A DNA stretch of 64,000 nucleotides. Source: Sphingobium sp. TCM1. GTDB taxonomy: Bacteria; Pseudomonadota; Alphaproteobacteria; Sphingomonadales; Sphingomonadaceae. How positions within the stretch are numbered: the stretch's first letter is position 1; the number at the start of each line of letters is the position of its first letter. The notes beneath the pieces are model-generated. The model was not told the origin of the DNA. It worked only from the letters and a program-made list of their open reading frames with translations, and ran no database searches. A program made the translations under genes and the position numbers. The stretch is taken from positions 1 through 64,000 of the forward strand of contig NZ_LXVX01000038.1 of assembly GCF_001650725.1 (NCBI RefSeq). Reading direction: 5' to 3'. This document shows positions 16,645-25,404 of the stretch, piece by piece.

Positions 16645-17412
16645 ATGACCGACGTCACGCTTTATCATTGGGAACCCAATGCCAATTCGGGGAAGCCGAT
16701 GCTGGCCCTGTTCGAGAAAGGCGTCGCCTTCGACAGCCATTATCTCGACCTGCTCAACTTCGACCAGCACAGGCCCGCCTATCTGGCGGTCAACCCGCTC
16801 GGCACCATTCCCGCCATGACGCATGGGGTCAAGGTTCTGACCGAATCCACCGCCATCATGGAATATGTGGACGAGGCGTTCGACGGCCCAAGCCTGATGC
16901 CGGCCGATCCGGTCGACCGGTGGCGCGCGCGCTGGTGGATGAAGTTCCTCGACCAGTGGCTGGCGCCCAGCTTCTCGATGATCGGATGGAGCGTGTTCGT
17001 CGGCCCTTCCGTGCGGCAGAAAGACGCGGCCGAACTGGAAGCCGCAATCGACCGCATACCCATGCCCGAACGGCGCACCGCCTGGCGCAAGGCGATCAAC
17101 GGCGCCTTCTCGCCAGAGGAAATGGCGGAATCGCAGCGCCGCGTCGCCCTCGGCATCGGCTATCTGGAAAATGCCTTGGGACAGCGCCCATGGCTTGCGT
17201 CGGACAGCTACAGTCTGGCCGACATCAACGGCTTCAACCTCGCTTATGCCATGCCCCTGTCGCAGCCGCAGCTCTGCAACGACCAGCTCACGCCCAACAT
17301 CATGCGCTGGCTGCGCGCCATTTACGCGCGGCCGGCGACCCGCGCCTGCTGGGCGCTCGGCCGCACTGATCTCGCCCGCCGCATTTCCTTGCTCGAAAGC
17401 GAACCTGCATGA
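16645..17412 (+). CDS. LigF-type glutathione S-transferase, candidate beta-etherase subunit
   Basis: 255 residues. The N-terminal thioredoxin-like domain shows NANSGKPMLALFEKGVAFDSHYLDLLNFDQH, NPLGTIPAM and VLTESTAIMEYVDEAF. The all-helical C-terminal domain shows WWMKFLDQWLAPSFSMIGWSVF, IDRIPMPERRTAWRKAINGAFSPEEM and DSYSLADINGFNLAY. These segments match SYK-6 LigF in order (GANSLKP, NPRGQVPAL, VVTESTVICEYLEDVF, WTKWVDEYFCWCVSTIGWAF, IPEQQLKWRRARNG). LigF-class enzymes use glutathione to break beta-aryl ether bonds of C-alpha-oxidised dimers. ATG 16645 is chosen from the family start. The stop overlaps the next GST start by 4 bp, suggesting a subunit pair such as BaeA/BaeB. Substrate and stereochemistry cannot be read. 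Confidence 0.65.
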   Translation: MTDVTLYHWEPNANSGKPMLALFEKGVAFDSHYLDLLNFDQHRPAYLAVNPLGTIPAMTHGVKVLTESTAIMEYVDEAFDGPSLMPADPVDRWRARWWMKFLDQWLAPSFSMIGWSVFVGPSVRQKDAAELEAAIDRIPMPERRTAWRKAINGAFSPEEMAESQRRVALGIGYLENALGQRPWLASDSYSLADINGFNLAYAMPLSQPQLCNDQLTPNIMRWLRAIYARPATRACWALGRTDLARRISLLESEPA

Positions 17413-18158
17413 CCGGCATCCTCTATCATGGCCAGCCCAACGGCCCGAGCTTCACTGTCCTCGCCGCCGCTTTCGAGAAAGGCGTCGACCTGGACCTCCA
17501 CCCTATCGACCTTCGTGCGGGTGAACGACACTCCACCGCCCTCCCCCATCCCCTCGAAGTGGACCAGTCGATCGAGGGCGAAGGCCCGGTGCTGGTCGTG
17601 GGCGACGTCGCCATGACCGACAGCGTATTCCTCGCCTGTTATCTGGACGAGGCAGGAGACGGCCCGCCCATCCGGCCCATCGATCCCTACGCTCGATGGC
17701 AGATGATGGCTTGGTGCCGCTATGTGATCGAACGGGTCGCCCCGGCCGCCGCCGCGCTGGGCAATGCTGCCGCGCCCCCGCACGCGGTCCCTGTCGGGAT
17801 CGCCAGCGCGGATCTCGCCGAGCGCTGGCAGGACGCCGTCGAAGGCAGGGCAAGTGACACGCAATTGGCCGACAGCCGGGCCAAGATCGTCCAGGCGGTC
17901 GAAAAGATCGAAGCGCAACTGGCCGACGGACGCGACTGGCTGATAGGGGATTTTTCCATAGCCGACCTTGAAAGCTTCGCCTGGCTCGCCGGAATGCGCC
18001 CTCTCGTCCCCGAAGCCTTCGCCTCCGCTCCGCTGACCGACGCCTGGGAAATGCGCCTGCGCGCGCGCGCCTCCGTGCGGCAGGCGCGCGACCTCGCGAC
18101 CGTCCCGAACCCCGAAGCCATCTGGGCGCCCGGCCCGGAGATCAACCGCTGGGGCTGA
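17409..18158 (+). CDS. Glutathione S-transferase-like protein, possible partner subunit of the preceding GST
   Basis: 249 residues. The N-terminal domain is recognisable (ILYHGQPNGPSFTVLAAAFEKGVDLDLHPIDL, VAMTDSVFLACYLDEAGDGPPIRP). It lacks the standard cis-proline motif, having GPVLVVGDVAMTDS where VPAL...TES is expected. The C-terminal helical domain includes WQMMAWCRYVIERVAPAAAALG and GRDWLIGDFSIADLESFAWLAGM. It starts at ATG 17409 inside the previous stop codon (ATGA). The degenerate glutathione site, together with tight coupling to a better-conserved LigF-like GST, fits a heterodimer in which one chain is catalytic, as reported for sphingomonad BaeA/BaeB. It could also be an independent GST of unknown function. 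Confidence 0.55.
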   Translation: MTGILYHGQPNGPSFTVLAAAFEKGVDLDLHPIDLRAGERHSTALPHPLEVDQSIEGEGPVLVVGDVAMTDSVFLACYLDEAGDGPPIRPIDPYARWQMMAWCRYVIERVAPAAAALGNAAAPPHAVPVGIASADLAERWQDAVEGRASDTQLADSRAKIVQAVEKIEAQLADGRDWLIGDFSIADLESFAWLAGMRPLVPEAFASAPLTDAWEMRLRARASVRQARDLATVPNPEAIWAPGPEINRWG

Positions 18159-18162
18159 TGCG

Positions 18163-19725
18163 ATGCGCGCGATCGACTATTTCGACAGGGGCCATGATCG
18201 TGACCCCGAACGCCCCTGCCTGATCGACGCGGAAAGCGGCGAGACGCTGAGCTTCGCCCAGGTCGGGGCGCTGACCCGGCGGATCGCCGTCGCCCTCCAT
18301 GCAGCGGGTTTCCGCGATCAGCAGCCGATCGCACTCTATGGCCCCAACAGCGCAATCATGATGGTCGCCCTGCTCGCGATCTGGCGCGCCAATGGCCAGT
18401 GGGTGCCGGTCAATACCCGCAACGCGATCGACGCCAATGCAGCCTATCTCGACTATGTCAGCTGCGGCTGGCTCTTCTATCACAGCAGCCAGACGAAGGA
18501 TGTGGCCGCGCTCAAGGCGCGGGTGCCCAGCCTCTCCCGTTTCGTCTGCCTCGACCGCGCGCAGGATGGCGATCCCTCGCTCGATCAGTTCATCGCGAAC
18601 TGCGACGTTGACAGCTTGCCCGACTTTTCCGATCCGTTCGGCAAGCCCGACGATATCGTCGGCCTCTTCCCCACCGGCGGCACCACCGGTCCGTCCAAGG
18701 GGGTGGTCGTCACCAATCTGGGCTGGGGCACGATGGTCGAGACGCTGGCGGCGGCGGTGGATGGCAGGACCGACACGCCAGTCTCACTCGTTGTCGCACC
18801 GATCACCCATGCCGCAGGGCCAGTGGCGCTGGCGACGCTGTCTCTGGGCGCCGCGCAGGTTATTCTGCCGGGCTTCGATGCGGCCGCCGTTCTGGACGCG
18901 ATCGAACGCCATGGCATCACCCATGTCTATATGCCCCCGACTGCGCTCTACAGCCTGCTCGACGCGCCGGAACTGCCGGACAGCGATACCAGGTCGTTGA
19001 AAATATTCCTCCTCGTAGGCTCTCCCGTTTCCCCGGAGAAACTGCGCCGCGCGGTTCAGTTCTTCGGTCCCTGCCTCTGCCAGGCCTATGGTCAGGTCGA
19101 ATCGCCAATGATCGTGACCTGGCTTTCGCCTGAGGATGTCGCCGCGGCAGCGGCCGGCGACCGGCCCGAACGACTCGCAAGTTGCGGCCGGCCGACCCGT
19201 CCCGTGACGGTCGCCATCATGGACGAGGACGGCAACCTCCTGCCCGATGGCGAGACGGGCGAACTGGTGGTCCGCGGCGTCCTCGTCTCGCGCGAATATT
19301 ATGAGATGCCGCAGGCCACAGCCGAAATCCGCACCCATGGCTGGCATCATACCGGCGACATCGCTCGGTGCGACGCGGACGGCTATCTCTACATCGTCGA
19401 CCGCAAGAAGGACATGGTCGTGTCCGGCGGATTCAACGTCTTCACCGCGGAGGTGGAAGCCGCCCTTACCGAACTGCCACAGGTGCGCGAATGTGCGGTC
19501 ATCGGCATCCCCCATGAAAAATGGGGGGAGGCAGTTCACGCCATTGTCGTCGCCGACAATATCGGGGAGACAGAGATTATCGCCCATGCAAAGGCCCGGC
19601 TGGGCGGGGTGAAGGCGCCCAAGAGCGTCGCCTTCGTCCCGTCGATTCCCCGGACCGCCGCCGGAAAGATGGACAAGAAAGCCCTTCGCGCCGCGTGGTG
19701 GACCGGCGCGCGGATGGTCAATTAG
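18163..19725 (+). CDS. Acyl-CoA synthetase (AMP-binding, ANL superfamily)
   Basis: 520 residues. The phosphate loop FPTGGTTGPSKGVVVTN is near residue 168. YGQVESPM is the acyl/adenine motif, HHTGDIARCDADGYLYIVDRKKDMVVSGGFNV is the hinge-containing A8 region, and the catalytic lysine lies in RTAAGKMDKKALR near the C-terminus. Such enzymes activate fatty, aryl or cinnamic acids to CoA thioesters. It starts 4 bp after the second GST and is followed by a quinohemoprotein and an amidohydrolase. A propenoic-acid side chain of a lignin dimer or a hydroxycinnamate is therefore a likely substrate (inference). It is not the ADP-forming FerA type found in SYK-6. Confidence 0.8.
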   Translation: MRAIDYFDRGHDRDPERPCLIDAESGETLSFAQVGALTRRIAVALHAAGFRDQQPIALYGPNSAIMMVALLAIWRANGQWVPVNTRNAIDANAAYLDYVSCGWLFYHSSQTKDVAALKARVPSLSRFVCLDRAQDGDPSLDQFIANCDVDSLPDFSDPFGKPDDIVGLFPTGGTTGPSKGVVVTNLGWGTMVETLAAAVDGRTDTPVSLVVAPITHAAGPVALATLSLGAAQVILPGFDAAAVLDAIERHGITHVYMPPTALYSLLDAPELPDSDTRSLKIFLLVGSPVSPEKLRRAVQFFGPCLCQAYGQVESPMIVTWLSPEDVAAAAAGDRPERLASCGRPTRPVTVAIMDEDGNLLPDGETGELVVRGVLVSREYYEMPQATAEIRTHGWHHTGDIARCDADGYLYIVDRKKDMVVSGGFNVFTAEVEAALTELPQVRECAVIGIPHEKWGEAVHAIVVADNIGETEIIAHAKARLGGVKAPKSVAFVPSIPRTAAGKMDKKALRAAWWTGARMVN

Positions 19726-19768
19726 GTGACGGATGCAAACATCTGCACCGCATAAGGAGAGGAAGAGG

Positions 19769-21892
19769 ATGCGGGTCGCGATTGCGCTGCTGTTGGGAAC
19801 GAGCCTGGCTTTGTCCGCCTGCGGGCAGGGCGCGAGCCAGACCGAAGCCGTGGGTTCGGGAACGGTGGACGCAGCACGCATTATCGCCGCCAGGCCGGCC
19901 GAATGGCTCTCGACCGGCCGCACCTATGACGAACAGCGATTCAGTCCGCTATCGGCGATCAATCAGGCTACAATCGGCCAGCTTGGCCTCGCCTGGTCGG
20001 CCGACATGGACACCAATCGCGGGCAGGAGGCGACACCGCTCTTCATCGACGGCACCCTCTATGTTTCGACCGCCTGGAGCATTGTGAAGGCCTATGATGC
20101 GCGCAGCGGCAAATTGCTCTGGTCCTACGACCCCGAAGTGCCGCGCGAGACCCTGGTCAAGGCCTGTTGCGACGCGGTCAATCGCGGCGTCGCGGCATGG
20201 GGCGACAAATTGTTCGTTGGCACGCTCGACGGTCGACTGCTCGCCATCAATCGCAAGAGCGGCAAGCCGGTCTGGAGCGTCGTCACGCTGGACCAGACGA
20301 AAAACTATACCATCACCGGCGCGCCGCGGGTGGTGAACGGCCTGGTCGTTATCGGCAATGGCGGCGCGGAATTCGGCGCGCGCGGCTATGTCGCGGCCTA
20401 TGACGCGGATAGCGGCAAGGAAAAGTGGAAATTCTACACCGTCCCGGCCCAGCCCGGCACCGAGAAGGAACCGGACTATCTCAAGAAAGCCGCCGCCACC
20501 TGGTATGGGGAATGGTGGAAACAGGGTGGCGGCGGCACCGTATGGGACGCCATGGCCTATGACCCTGAACTGGACCTGCTCTACATCGGCGTGGGCAATG
20601 GGTCACCCTGGAATCAGGCCTACCGATCGGAGGGCAAGGGCGACAATCTCTATCTGTCCTCGATCGTCGCGGTCCACGCGAAGACTGGCGAATATGCCTG
20701 GCATTACCAGACCACGCCCGGCGACAGCTGGGACTTCACCGCCACCCAGCACATCATGCTCGCCGACATGGAAATTGGCGGAGCCAAGCGCAAAGTGCTC
20801 ATGCAGGCGCCGAAGAACGGCTTCTTCTATGTGCTGGACCGTACCAACGGAAAGCTCCTGTCGGCCAGGAATTTCGTGCCGGTCAACTGGGCGAGCGGCA
20901 TCGACATGAAGACCGGCCGTCCGATCGAAAATCCGCAAGCCCGCTATTACAGGACCGGCAAGCCCTTCATCGGCTCCCCCGGCGCGACCGGCGCGCATAG
21001 CTGGCACCCGATGGCCTTCGATCCCAGGAGCCGGACCGTCTTCATTCCCGCCAACCTCGCCGCCTTCCCCTATATCCCGGAAAAGGGCTGGAGGGCCAAC
21101 AAGCTGGGCTTCAATGTCGGCGTCGATATCGCGGCCGCCGCGATGCCGGCCGACAAGGCCGTGCGCGCGGCGGCGATGAACGCGACCACGGGCGCGCTCA
21201 TCGCCTGGGATCCGGTCGCGCAGAAGGAAAAATGGCGCGTCTCCTACAAAGGGCCATGGAATGGGGGGCTGCTGGCGACCGGCGGCGACCTCGTCTTTCA
21301 GGGGACGGCGACTGGCGACTTCAACGCCTATGCGAGCGTGGACGGTCGCAAACTCTGGTCCTTCCCGGCACAGACCGGCATCGTTGCAGCGCCCATCAGC
21401 TATGAATTGGACGGGCAGCAATATGTGGCGGTGATGGCGGGTTGGGGCGGAGTCTGGGCGCTTGCGCCCGGCATCCTGTCCGACAAGAGCGGACCCAGCC
21501 GCAATATCAGCCGCCTGCTGGTTTTCAAGCTGGACGGGAAGGCCGCCCTGCCCCCCGCTCCGCCGCTGGCGAAGATGCCGCTCGACCCGCCGCCCTCCAC
21601 CGCCAGCGCTGCGGAGATCGCAGCGGGCGGGGCGCGCTTCGGCCGCTATTGCAGCACTTGTCATGGCGATGCGGCAGTCGGGGGCAGCATCGTCCCCGAC
21701 CTTCGCCACAGCGCCACTTTGAACGACGAGGCGACATGGCAGATGATCGTGCATGACGGCGCGCTCAAGGATAATGGCATGGTCAGCTTCGCCTCGATCT
21801 TCTCCGCCAAGGATATCGAGGATATTCGCGCCTATGTCATTCACCGAGCCAATGAGGACAAGACACTGGAAAGCACACCCAATGCCCGTTGA
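19769..21892 (+). CDS. PQQ-dependent quinohemoprotein alcohol dehydrogenase, predicted lipoprotein
   Basis: About 707 residues from ATG 19769, which has AAGGAGAGGAAGAGG upstream. The signal MRVAIALLLGTSLALSAC carries a lipobox (LSAC), so the protein should be lipid-anchored in the periplasm. An eight-bladed propeller follows, with the adjacent-cysteine pair in VKACCDAVNRG that contacts PQQ, tryptophan-docking segments (WQ/WS repeats), GSPGATGAHSWHPMAFDP, and a C-terminal cytochrome c domain with CSTCHG. It is a type II alcohol dehydrogenase passing electrons through its own heme. Within this gene set, oxidation of a side-chain (gamma) alcohol of a lignin dimer is plausible. The 11-bp overlap with the amidohydrolase suggests coupled expression. 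Confidence 0.8.
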   Translation: MRVAIALLLGTSLALSACGQGASQTEAVGSGTVDAARIIAARPAEWLSTGRTYDEQRFSPLSAINQATIGQLGLAWSADMDTNRGQEATPLFIDGTLYVSTAWSIVKAYDARSGKLLWSYDPEVPRETLVKACCDAVNRGVAAWGDKLFVGTLDGRLLAINRKSGKPVWSVVTLDQTKNYTITGAPRVVNGLVVIGNGGAEFGARGYVAAYDADSGKEKWKFYTVPAQPGTEKEPDYLKKAAATWYGEWWKQGGGGTVWDAMAYDPELDLLYIGVGNGSPWNQAYRSEGKGDNLYLSSIVAVHAKTGEYAWHYQTTPGDSWDFTATQHIMLADMEIGGAKRKVLMQAPKNGFFYVLDRTNGKLLSARNFVPVNWASGIDMKTGRPIENPQARYYRTGKPFIGSPGATGAHSWHPMAFDPRSRTVFIPANLAAFPYIPEKGWRANKLGFNVGVDIAAAAMPADKAVRAAAMNATTGALIAWDPVAQKEKWRVSYKGPWNGGLLATGGDLVFQGTATGDFNAYASVDGRKLWSFPAQTGIVAAPISYELDGQQYVAVMAGWGGVWALAPGILSDKSGPSRNISRLLVFKLDGKAALPPAPPLAKMPLDPPPSTASAAEIAAGGARFGRYCSTCHGDAAVGGSIVPDLRHSATLNDEATWQMIVHDGALKDNGMVSFASIFSAKDIEDIRAYVIHRANEDKTLESTPNAR

Positions 21893-22754
21893 TCCGAGCA
21901 AAGTCATCGCCATCGACGTCCATGTCCATGCCGAAGTGTCGTGCCATGATCCCGAAGACCCGGTGATGGCCAAATATTTCGACGCTGCCTCCGCTTACTT
22001 CAAGGCGGATCGCAAGCGGCCGACCATCCCCGAAACGATCGCTTATTACCGGCAGCAGAATATCGCCTTCTGCTTGTTCACCGTCGATTGCGAAAGCGGG
22101 ATCGGGGCCAAGCGGATCAGCAATTATGAAGTGGCGGAACTGGCTGCGAACGACAGCGACATCGTTATCCCCTTCGCGTCGATCGACCCGCGCAAGGGCA
22201 AGTTCGGCGCGCGTGAAGCCCGCGATCTGGTCGAAAATTATGGCGTCAAGGGCTTCAAGTTCCACGGCATCATGCAGGATTGCCACCCGGCCGACCGGGT
22301 CGCCTATCCCATCTATGAAGTGATCGCCGAATATAAACTGCCCGCCATCTTCCACACCGGCCATTCGGGCATGGGCACCGGGATGCGCGGCGGCGGCGGG
22401 GTGCGGTTGAAATATGGTCAGCCCATATTGGTGGACGATGTCGCGGTCGACTTCCCCGACATGAAGATCATCCTCGCCCATCCCAGCTGGCCCTGGACCG
22501 ACGAAAGCCTGTCGATGGCGCTGCACAAGGACAATGTCTTCATGGACCTGTCCGGCTGGTCGCCCAAATATTTTCCGAAACAGGTGATCCAGTATGCCAA
22601 CACGCAGTTGAAGCACAAGATGCTCTTCGGTTCCGACTGGCCGCTGATCCGCCCGGAAAAATGGATCGACGCGGCCCGCGAAGCCGGCTTCCGCGAAGAG
22701 GTGCTGCCCCTCATCATGAAGGACAATGCGGTAACATTGCTGGGCCTGGGTTAG
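21882..22754 (+). CDS. Amidohydrolase-2 family metal-dependent hydrolase or decarboxylase
   Basis: 290 residues with the amidohydrolase-2 (ACMSD-like) layout. AIDVHVHAEVS is the first metal HxH, FKFHGIMQDCHPAD, IFHTGHSG and ILAHPSWPW supply further histidines, and LFGSDWPLIRPE contains the catalytic aspartate. It overlaps the quinohemoprotein gene by 11 bp. One member of this fold, CouO of Rhodococcus, hydrolyses 4-hydroxyphenyl-beta-ketoacyl-CoA. With a CoA ligase two genes upstream a similar thioester step is possible, but decarboxylation of an aromatic acid fits equally. No closer assignment is supported. Confidence 0.7.
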   Translation: MPVDPSKVIAIDVHVHAEVSCHDPEDPVMAKYFDAASAYFKADRKRPTIPETIAYYRQQNIAFCLFTVDCESGIGAKRISNYEVAELAANDSDIVIPFASIDPRKGKFGAREARDLVENYGVKGFKFHGIMQDCHPADRVAYPIYEVIAEYKLPAIFHTGHSGMGTGMRGGGGVRLKYGQPILVDDVAVDFPDMKIILAHPSWPWTDESLSMALHKDNVFMDLSGWSPKYFPKQVIQYANTQLKHKMLFGSDWPLIRPEKWIDAAREAGFREEVLPLIMKDNAVTLLGLG

Positions 22755-22761
22755 GGGATTA

Positions 22762-23529
22762 TCAGCGCTGCTGCCCCCGCCCCGTCGCGGCCCAATAGAT
22801 GCCGCCCATCAGATGGGCGAGATAGTTCGGATCGCGATACATCTCCACATCATGCCCCAATGTGGTCACGAACACCCGGCCTTTTTCATGATGATGATAC
22901 CAGGCCACCGGATGATCCTTGCCCATCGGCCTGGAGACTTGCCCAGGCCAGATCTTCGTCGGATCATAGCTGCTCTCGTCGACCTTGAGCACCGGATTGA
23001 TGCGGACATCATGAGGATTGGAAAGGACATAATATTCGTCGCTCCATATCCAGCGATCCGGCACGCCGAAGCTGGCGGGGAAGCCCCTGTCCGCCACCGT
23101 CACCACCCCGGTCTGCAACATCGGATGAATGACGAAGCTGCGACCAACCATCGTCTCGTACCACGTCCATTGGCCGGGGGGCGTGATTGCGGCGCGATGC
23201 ACCACGATCGCATTGCCGCCCGCGCGCATATAGTCCTCGAACTTTCTGCGCTGCGCCGGATTCAATTCCTCCCCCGGCGTATTCAGGAACATCACCGCCG
23301 CATATTGACTGAGATCGCCGTCGAACACATCCGTCCGGTTGGCCCAGGTGAATTCGAATGCGTGCAACTTGGCGAGCCGCTCCAGGCTGTCGCGGGCCAC
23401 CGGTATATATTCATAATGATATGTGTTGGGGATGGAGAGCACCAGCAGCCGGTACTGGCTCTGCGCAAGCGCAACGGGTGCAAAGATCAGCGCCAGCAAC
23501 ATCGCGAGCAGCCGAAGCCCATGATTCAT
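22762..23529 (-). CDS. ThuA-like domain protein, secreted
   Basis: 255 residues. The signal peptide MNHGLRLLAMLLALIFAPVALAQ is followed by a ThuA (class I glutamine amidotransferase-like) fold: LLVLSIPNTYHYEY, AAVMFLNTPGEELNPAQRRKFEDYMRAGGNAIVVHRAA, and PVAWYHHHEKGRVFVTTLGHDVEMY. The typical ThuA end pattern (HxxGxGRVFYTxLGH) is conserved. The ATG at 23529 has GGGAGG five bases upstream. ThuA-like proteins are linked to carbohydrate use, but their activity is poorly known. It converges tail to tail on the amidohydrolase and stands outside the dimer unit. No partner enzyme is evident next to it. Confidence 0.75.
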   Translation of the reverse strand: MNHGLRLLAMLLALIFAPVALAQSQYRLLVLSIPNTYHYEYIPVARDSLERLAKLHAFEFTWANRTDVFDGDLSQYAAVMFLNTPGEELNPAQRRKFEDYMRAGGNAIVVHRAAITPPGQWTWYETMVGRSFVIHPMLQTGVVTVADRGFPASFGVPDRWIWSDEYYVLSNPHDVRINPVLKVDESSYDPTKIWPGQVSRPMGKDHPVAWYHHHEKGRVFVTTLGHDVEMYRDPNYLAHLMGGIYWAATGRGQQR

Positions 23530-23590
23530 ATCCACCTCCCGTCGATGATGTCACCCGCGATCGCCCGGCCGGCGACCGCGGGTGCCCTGC

Positions 23591-25252
23591 TTATTTGCGC
23601 TGCGCCGCGCTGACGTCGCGCGCCGCGCGAAACTCGCTGTCGGCGGACCAGTTCGGCCAGCCATGACCATCGACGACCCGGCGCCCGACATTGTAAAGCA
23701 GGGTCATATCCCCCGCCCAGCTGCCCGTGTCCCAGCTATCGTCATATTGGTCGGCGGGCTGGTGGTAGCGATCGCGCGTGTAGATGTCGCCCAGTTCCTT
23801 GCCGCGCGCAGCGCCGCCATTGACCAGCTCACGTCCCGGATTGAAGGAAATCGCCGGCACTCCGCGCTTCGCCATCGGGAAATGGTCGGAGCGGTAGAAG
23901 CTGCCGGCCTCCGGTCGCGCGTCGGGCGTGTAATGCCGGCCCAGCTTCTCGCCCTCCTCGGTCAGCATGGTCAGCAGGTCCAGCCTGGCCGCACCGGAAA
24001 TGCTGAAATTCGTCGTCTTCTCGACGCCGAACGGTCCGTCCATATTGACGACGCCCGCCGTCGTCGCGAGCGGCCGCAAAGGATTGTCGGCATAATATTC
24101 GGAGCCGAGTAGCCCCTTTTCCTCCGCCGTCACCGCCAGGAACAACACGCTGCGCTCGGGTTTCGTCCCCTTGGCATAGGCCCGCGCCAGTTCCAGCAGC
24201 GCGGCGGTGCCCGACGCATTGTCACGCGCGCCATTATAGATGGTATCGCCCTTCGCGTCCGGCGCACCGATGCCCAGATGGTCCCAATGCGCCGAATAGA
24301 TCACCGTCTCATCGGGATATTTGCTGCCCCGCACCAGCCCCGCGACATTGTGAGAGGTGATGATCTCGGACTTCACCGCATAATCCGCGCTCATCGTCGC
24401 CTTGAGCGGAATCGGCTTGAAATCCTTTTTGCGGGCCGCCGCCTTGGCCGCCTCGAAATCGATCCCTGACGCGGCCAGAATCTTGGCCGCCAGATCCTTC
24501 TGAATCCAGCCTTCCATCTGGGTATGCGCGGCCTTGGGATCGGCGCGAACGATGTCGAACATGGTGTTGGTGTTGCTGTTCTTAACGGTCGCCCAGCCGT
24601 AGGAGGCCGGCTCGCTTTCATGCACCACCAGCACGCCGGCCGCACCCTGCCGCGCGGCTTCCTCATATTTGTAGGTCCAGCGGCCATAATAGGTCATCAG
24701 CTTGCCGCCGAAATCGCCCTCGCCCCCCTCGAAGTCCGGGTCATTGACCAGCACGACCATGATCTTGCCCTTCAGGTCCACGCCCTTGAAGTCGTCCCAG
24801 CCGCGTTCGGGCGCCTTGACGCCATAGCCGACGAAGACCAGCGGCAAGTCCGCGAATTTGACCGACGACTGGCCCGTCTCGGCCGCGCGCACCGCGATCT
24901 CACCGCCCTGCGCCAGAGGCTGCGTCGCGCCGCCGATCGTCATCGACAGTGCCGGGGTGCCCGTGATGTTCGACATGCGCAGCGGCACGTCCTGGAACCA
25001 GCCGTCCTTGTCGCCGGCCGGCGTCAGCCCCGCCGCCTTCATCTGCGCGGCGATATAGCCGATCGTCTTGGCCTCCGCCGGGGTCGCGGGGCCGCGCCCT
25101 TCAAATTCGTCGCTGGCCAGCGTCTTGATGTCGGTGACGATGCGCTGGACGTCGAACTGCGGCGCGGCGCCCGAAGCAGCCACCGCCATGGCGGAAGCGG
25201 ATAACAGAGCGGCACCGGTCATGAACCGCAGAATCTTGAAACTTGGCGACAT
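23591..25252 (-). CDS. M28-family metallopeptidase with PA domain, secreted
   Basis: 553 residues. It has a signal peptide (ILRFMTGAALLSASAMAVAASGA). A protease-associated domain (YKYEEAARQGAAGVLVVHESEPASYGW, about residues 200-240) is inserted before the M28 zinc-peptidase core. Zinc site segments are SAHWDHLGIG, GARDNASGTAALLELARAY, TAEEKGLLGSEYYA (catalytic Glu-Glu) and YRSDHFPMAKRGVPAISF. ATG 25252 is preceded by GGAG at eight bases. Members are aminopeptidases of the periplasm or cell exterior and are common in sphingomonads. Its upstream gap is shared with a divergent antiporter gene and contains a perfect palindrome. Confidence 0.85.
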   Translation of the reverse strand: MSPSFKILRFMTGAALLSASAMAVAASGAAPQFDVQRIVTDIKTLASDEFEGRGPATPAEAKTIGYIAAQMKAAGLTPAGDKDGWFQDVPLRMSNITGTPALSMTIGGATQPLAQGGEIAVRAAETGQSSVKFADLPLVFVGYGVKAPERGWDDFKGVDLKGKIMVVLVNDPDFEGGEGDFGGKLMTYYGRWTYKYEEAARQGAAGVLVVHESEPASYGWATVKNSNTNTMFDIVRADPKAAHTQMEGWIQKDLAAKILAASGIDFEAAKAAARKKDFKPIPLKATMSADYAVKSEIITSHNVAGLVRGSKYPDETVIYSAHWDHLGIGAPDAKGDTIYNGARDNASGTAALLELARAYAKGTKPERSVLFLAVTAEEKGLLGSEYYADNPLRPLATTAGVVNMDGPFGVEKTTNFSISGAARLDLLTMLTEEGEKLGRHYTPDARPEAGSFYRSDHFPMAKRGVPAISFNPGRELVNGGAARGKELGDIYTRDRYHQPADQYDDSWDTGSWAGDMTLLYNVGRRVVDGHGWPNWSADSEFRAARDVSAAQRK

Positions 25253-25326
25253 ATTCCATCTCCGATAGGTCGGCATGGACGATGATCTGGCCGATCTTGC
25301 ACGCCATGTCGATATATGTACGACCA

Positions 25327-25342
25327 ATAAGCGACCGCTTAT
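25327..25342. promoter_or_regulatory. Perfect palindrome between peptidase and antiporter genes
   Basis: ATAAGCG (25327-25333), AC, CGCTTAT (25336-25342). The 7-bp arms are perfect and spaced like TetR- or AraC-type operators. It sits 75 bp from the peptidase start and 62 bp from the antiporter start. No cognate regulator gene is adjacent. Confidence 0.4.
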
Positions 25343-25404
25343 GCGCTGGACAGCAAGCGACCCTGCGCTAGGGTCATCCCACCCGCGTCAGCCAGAGCGA
25401 GCCC

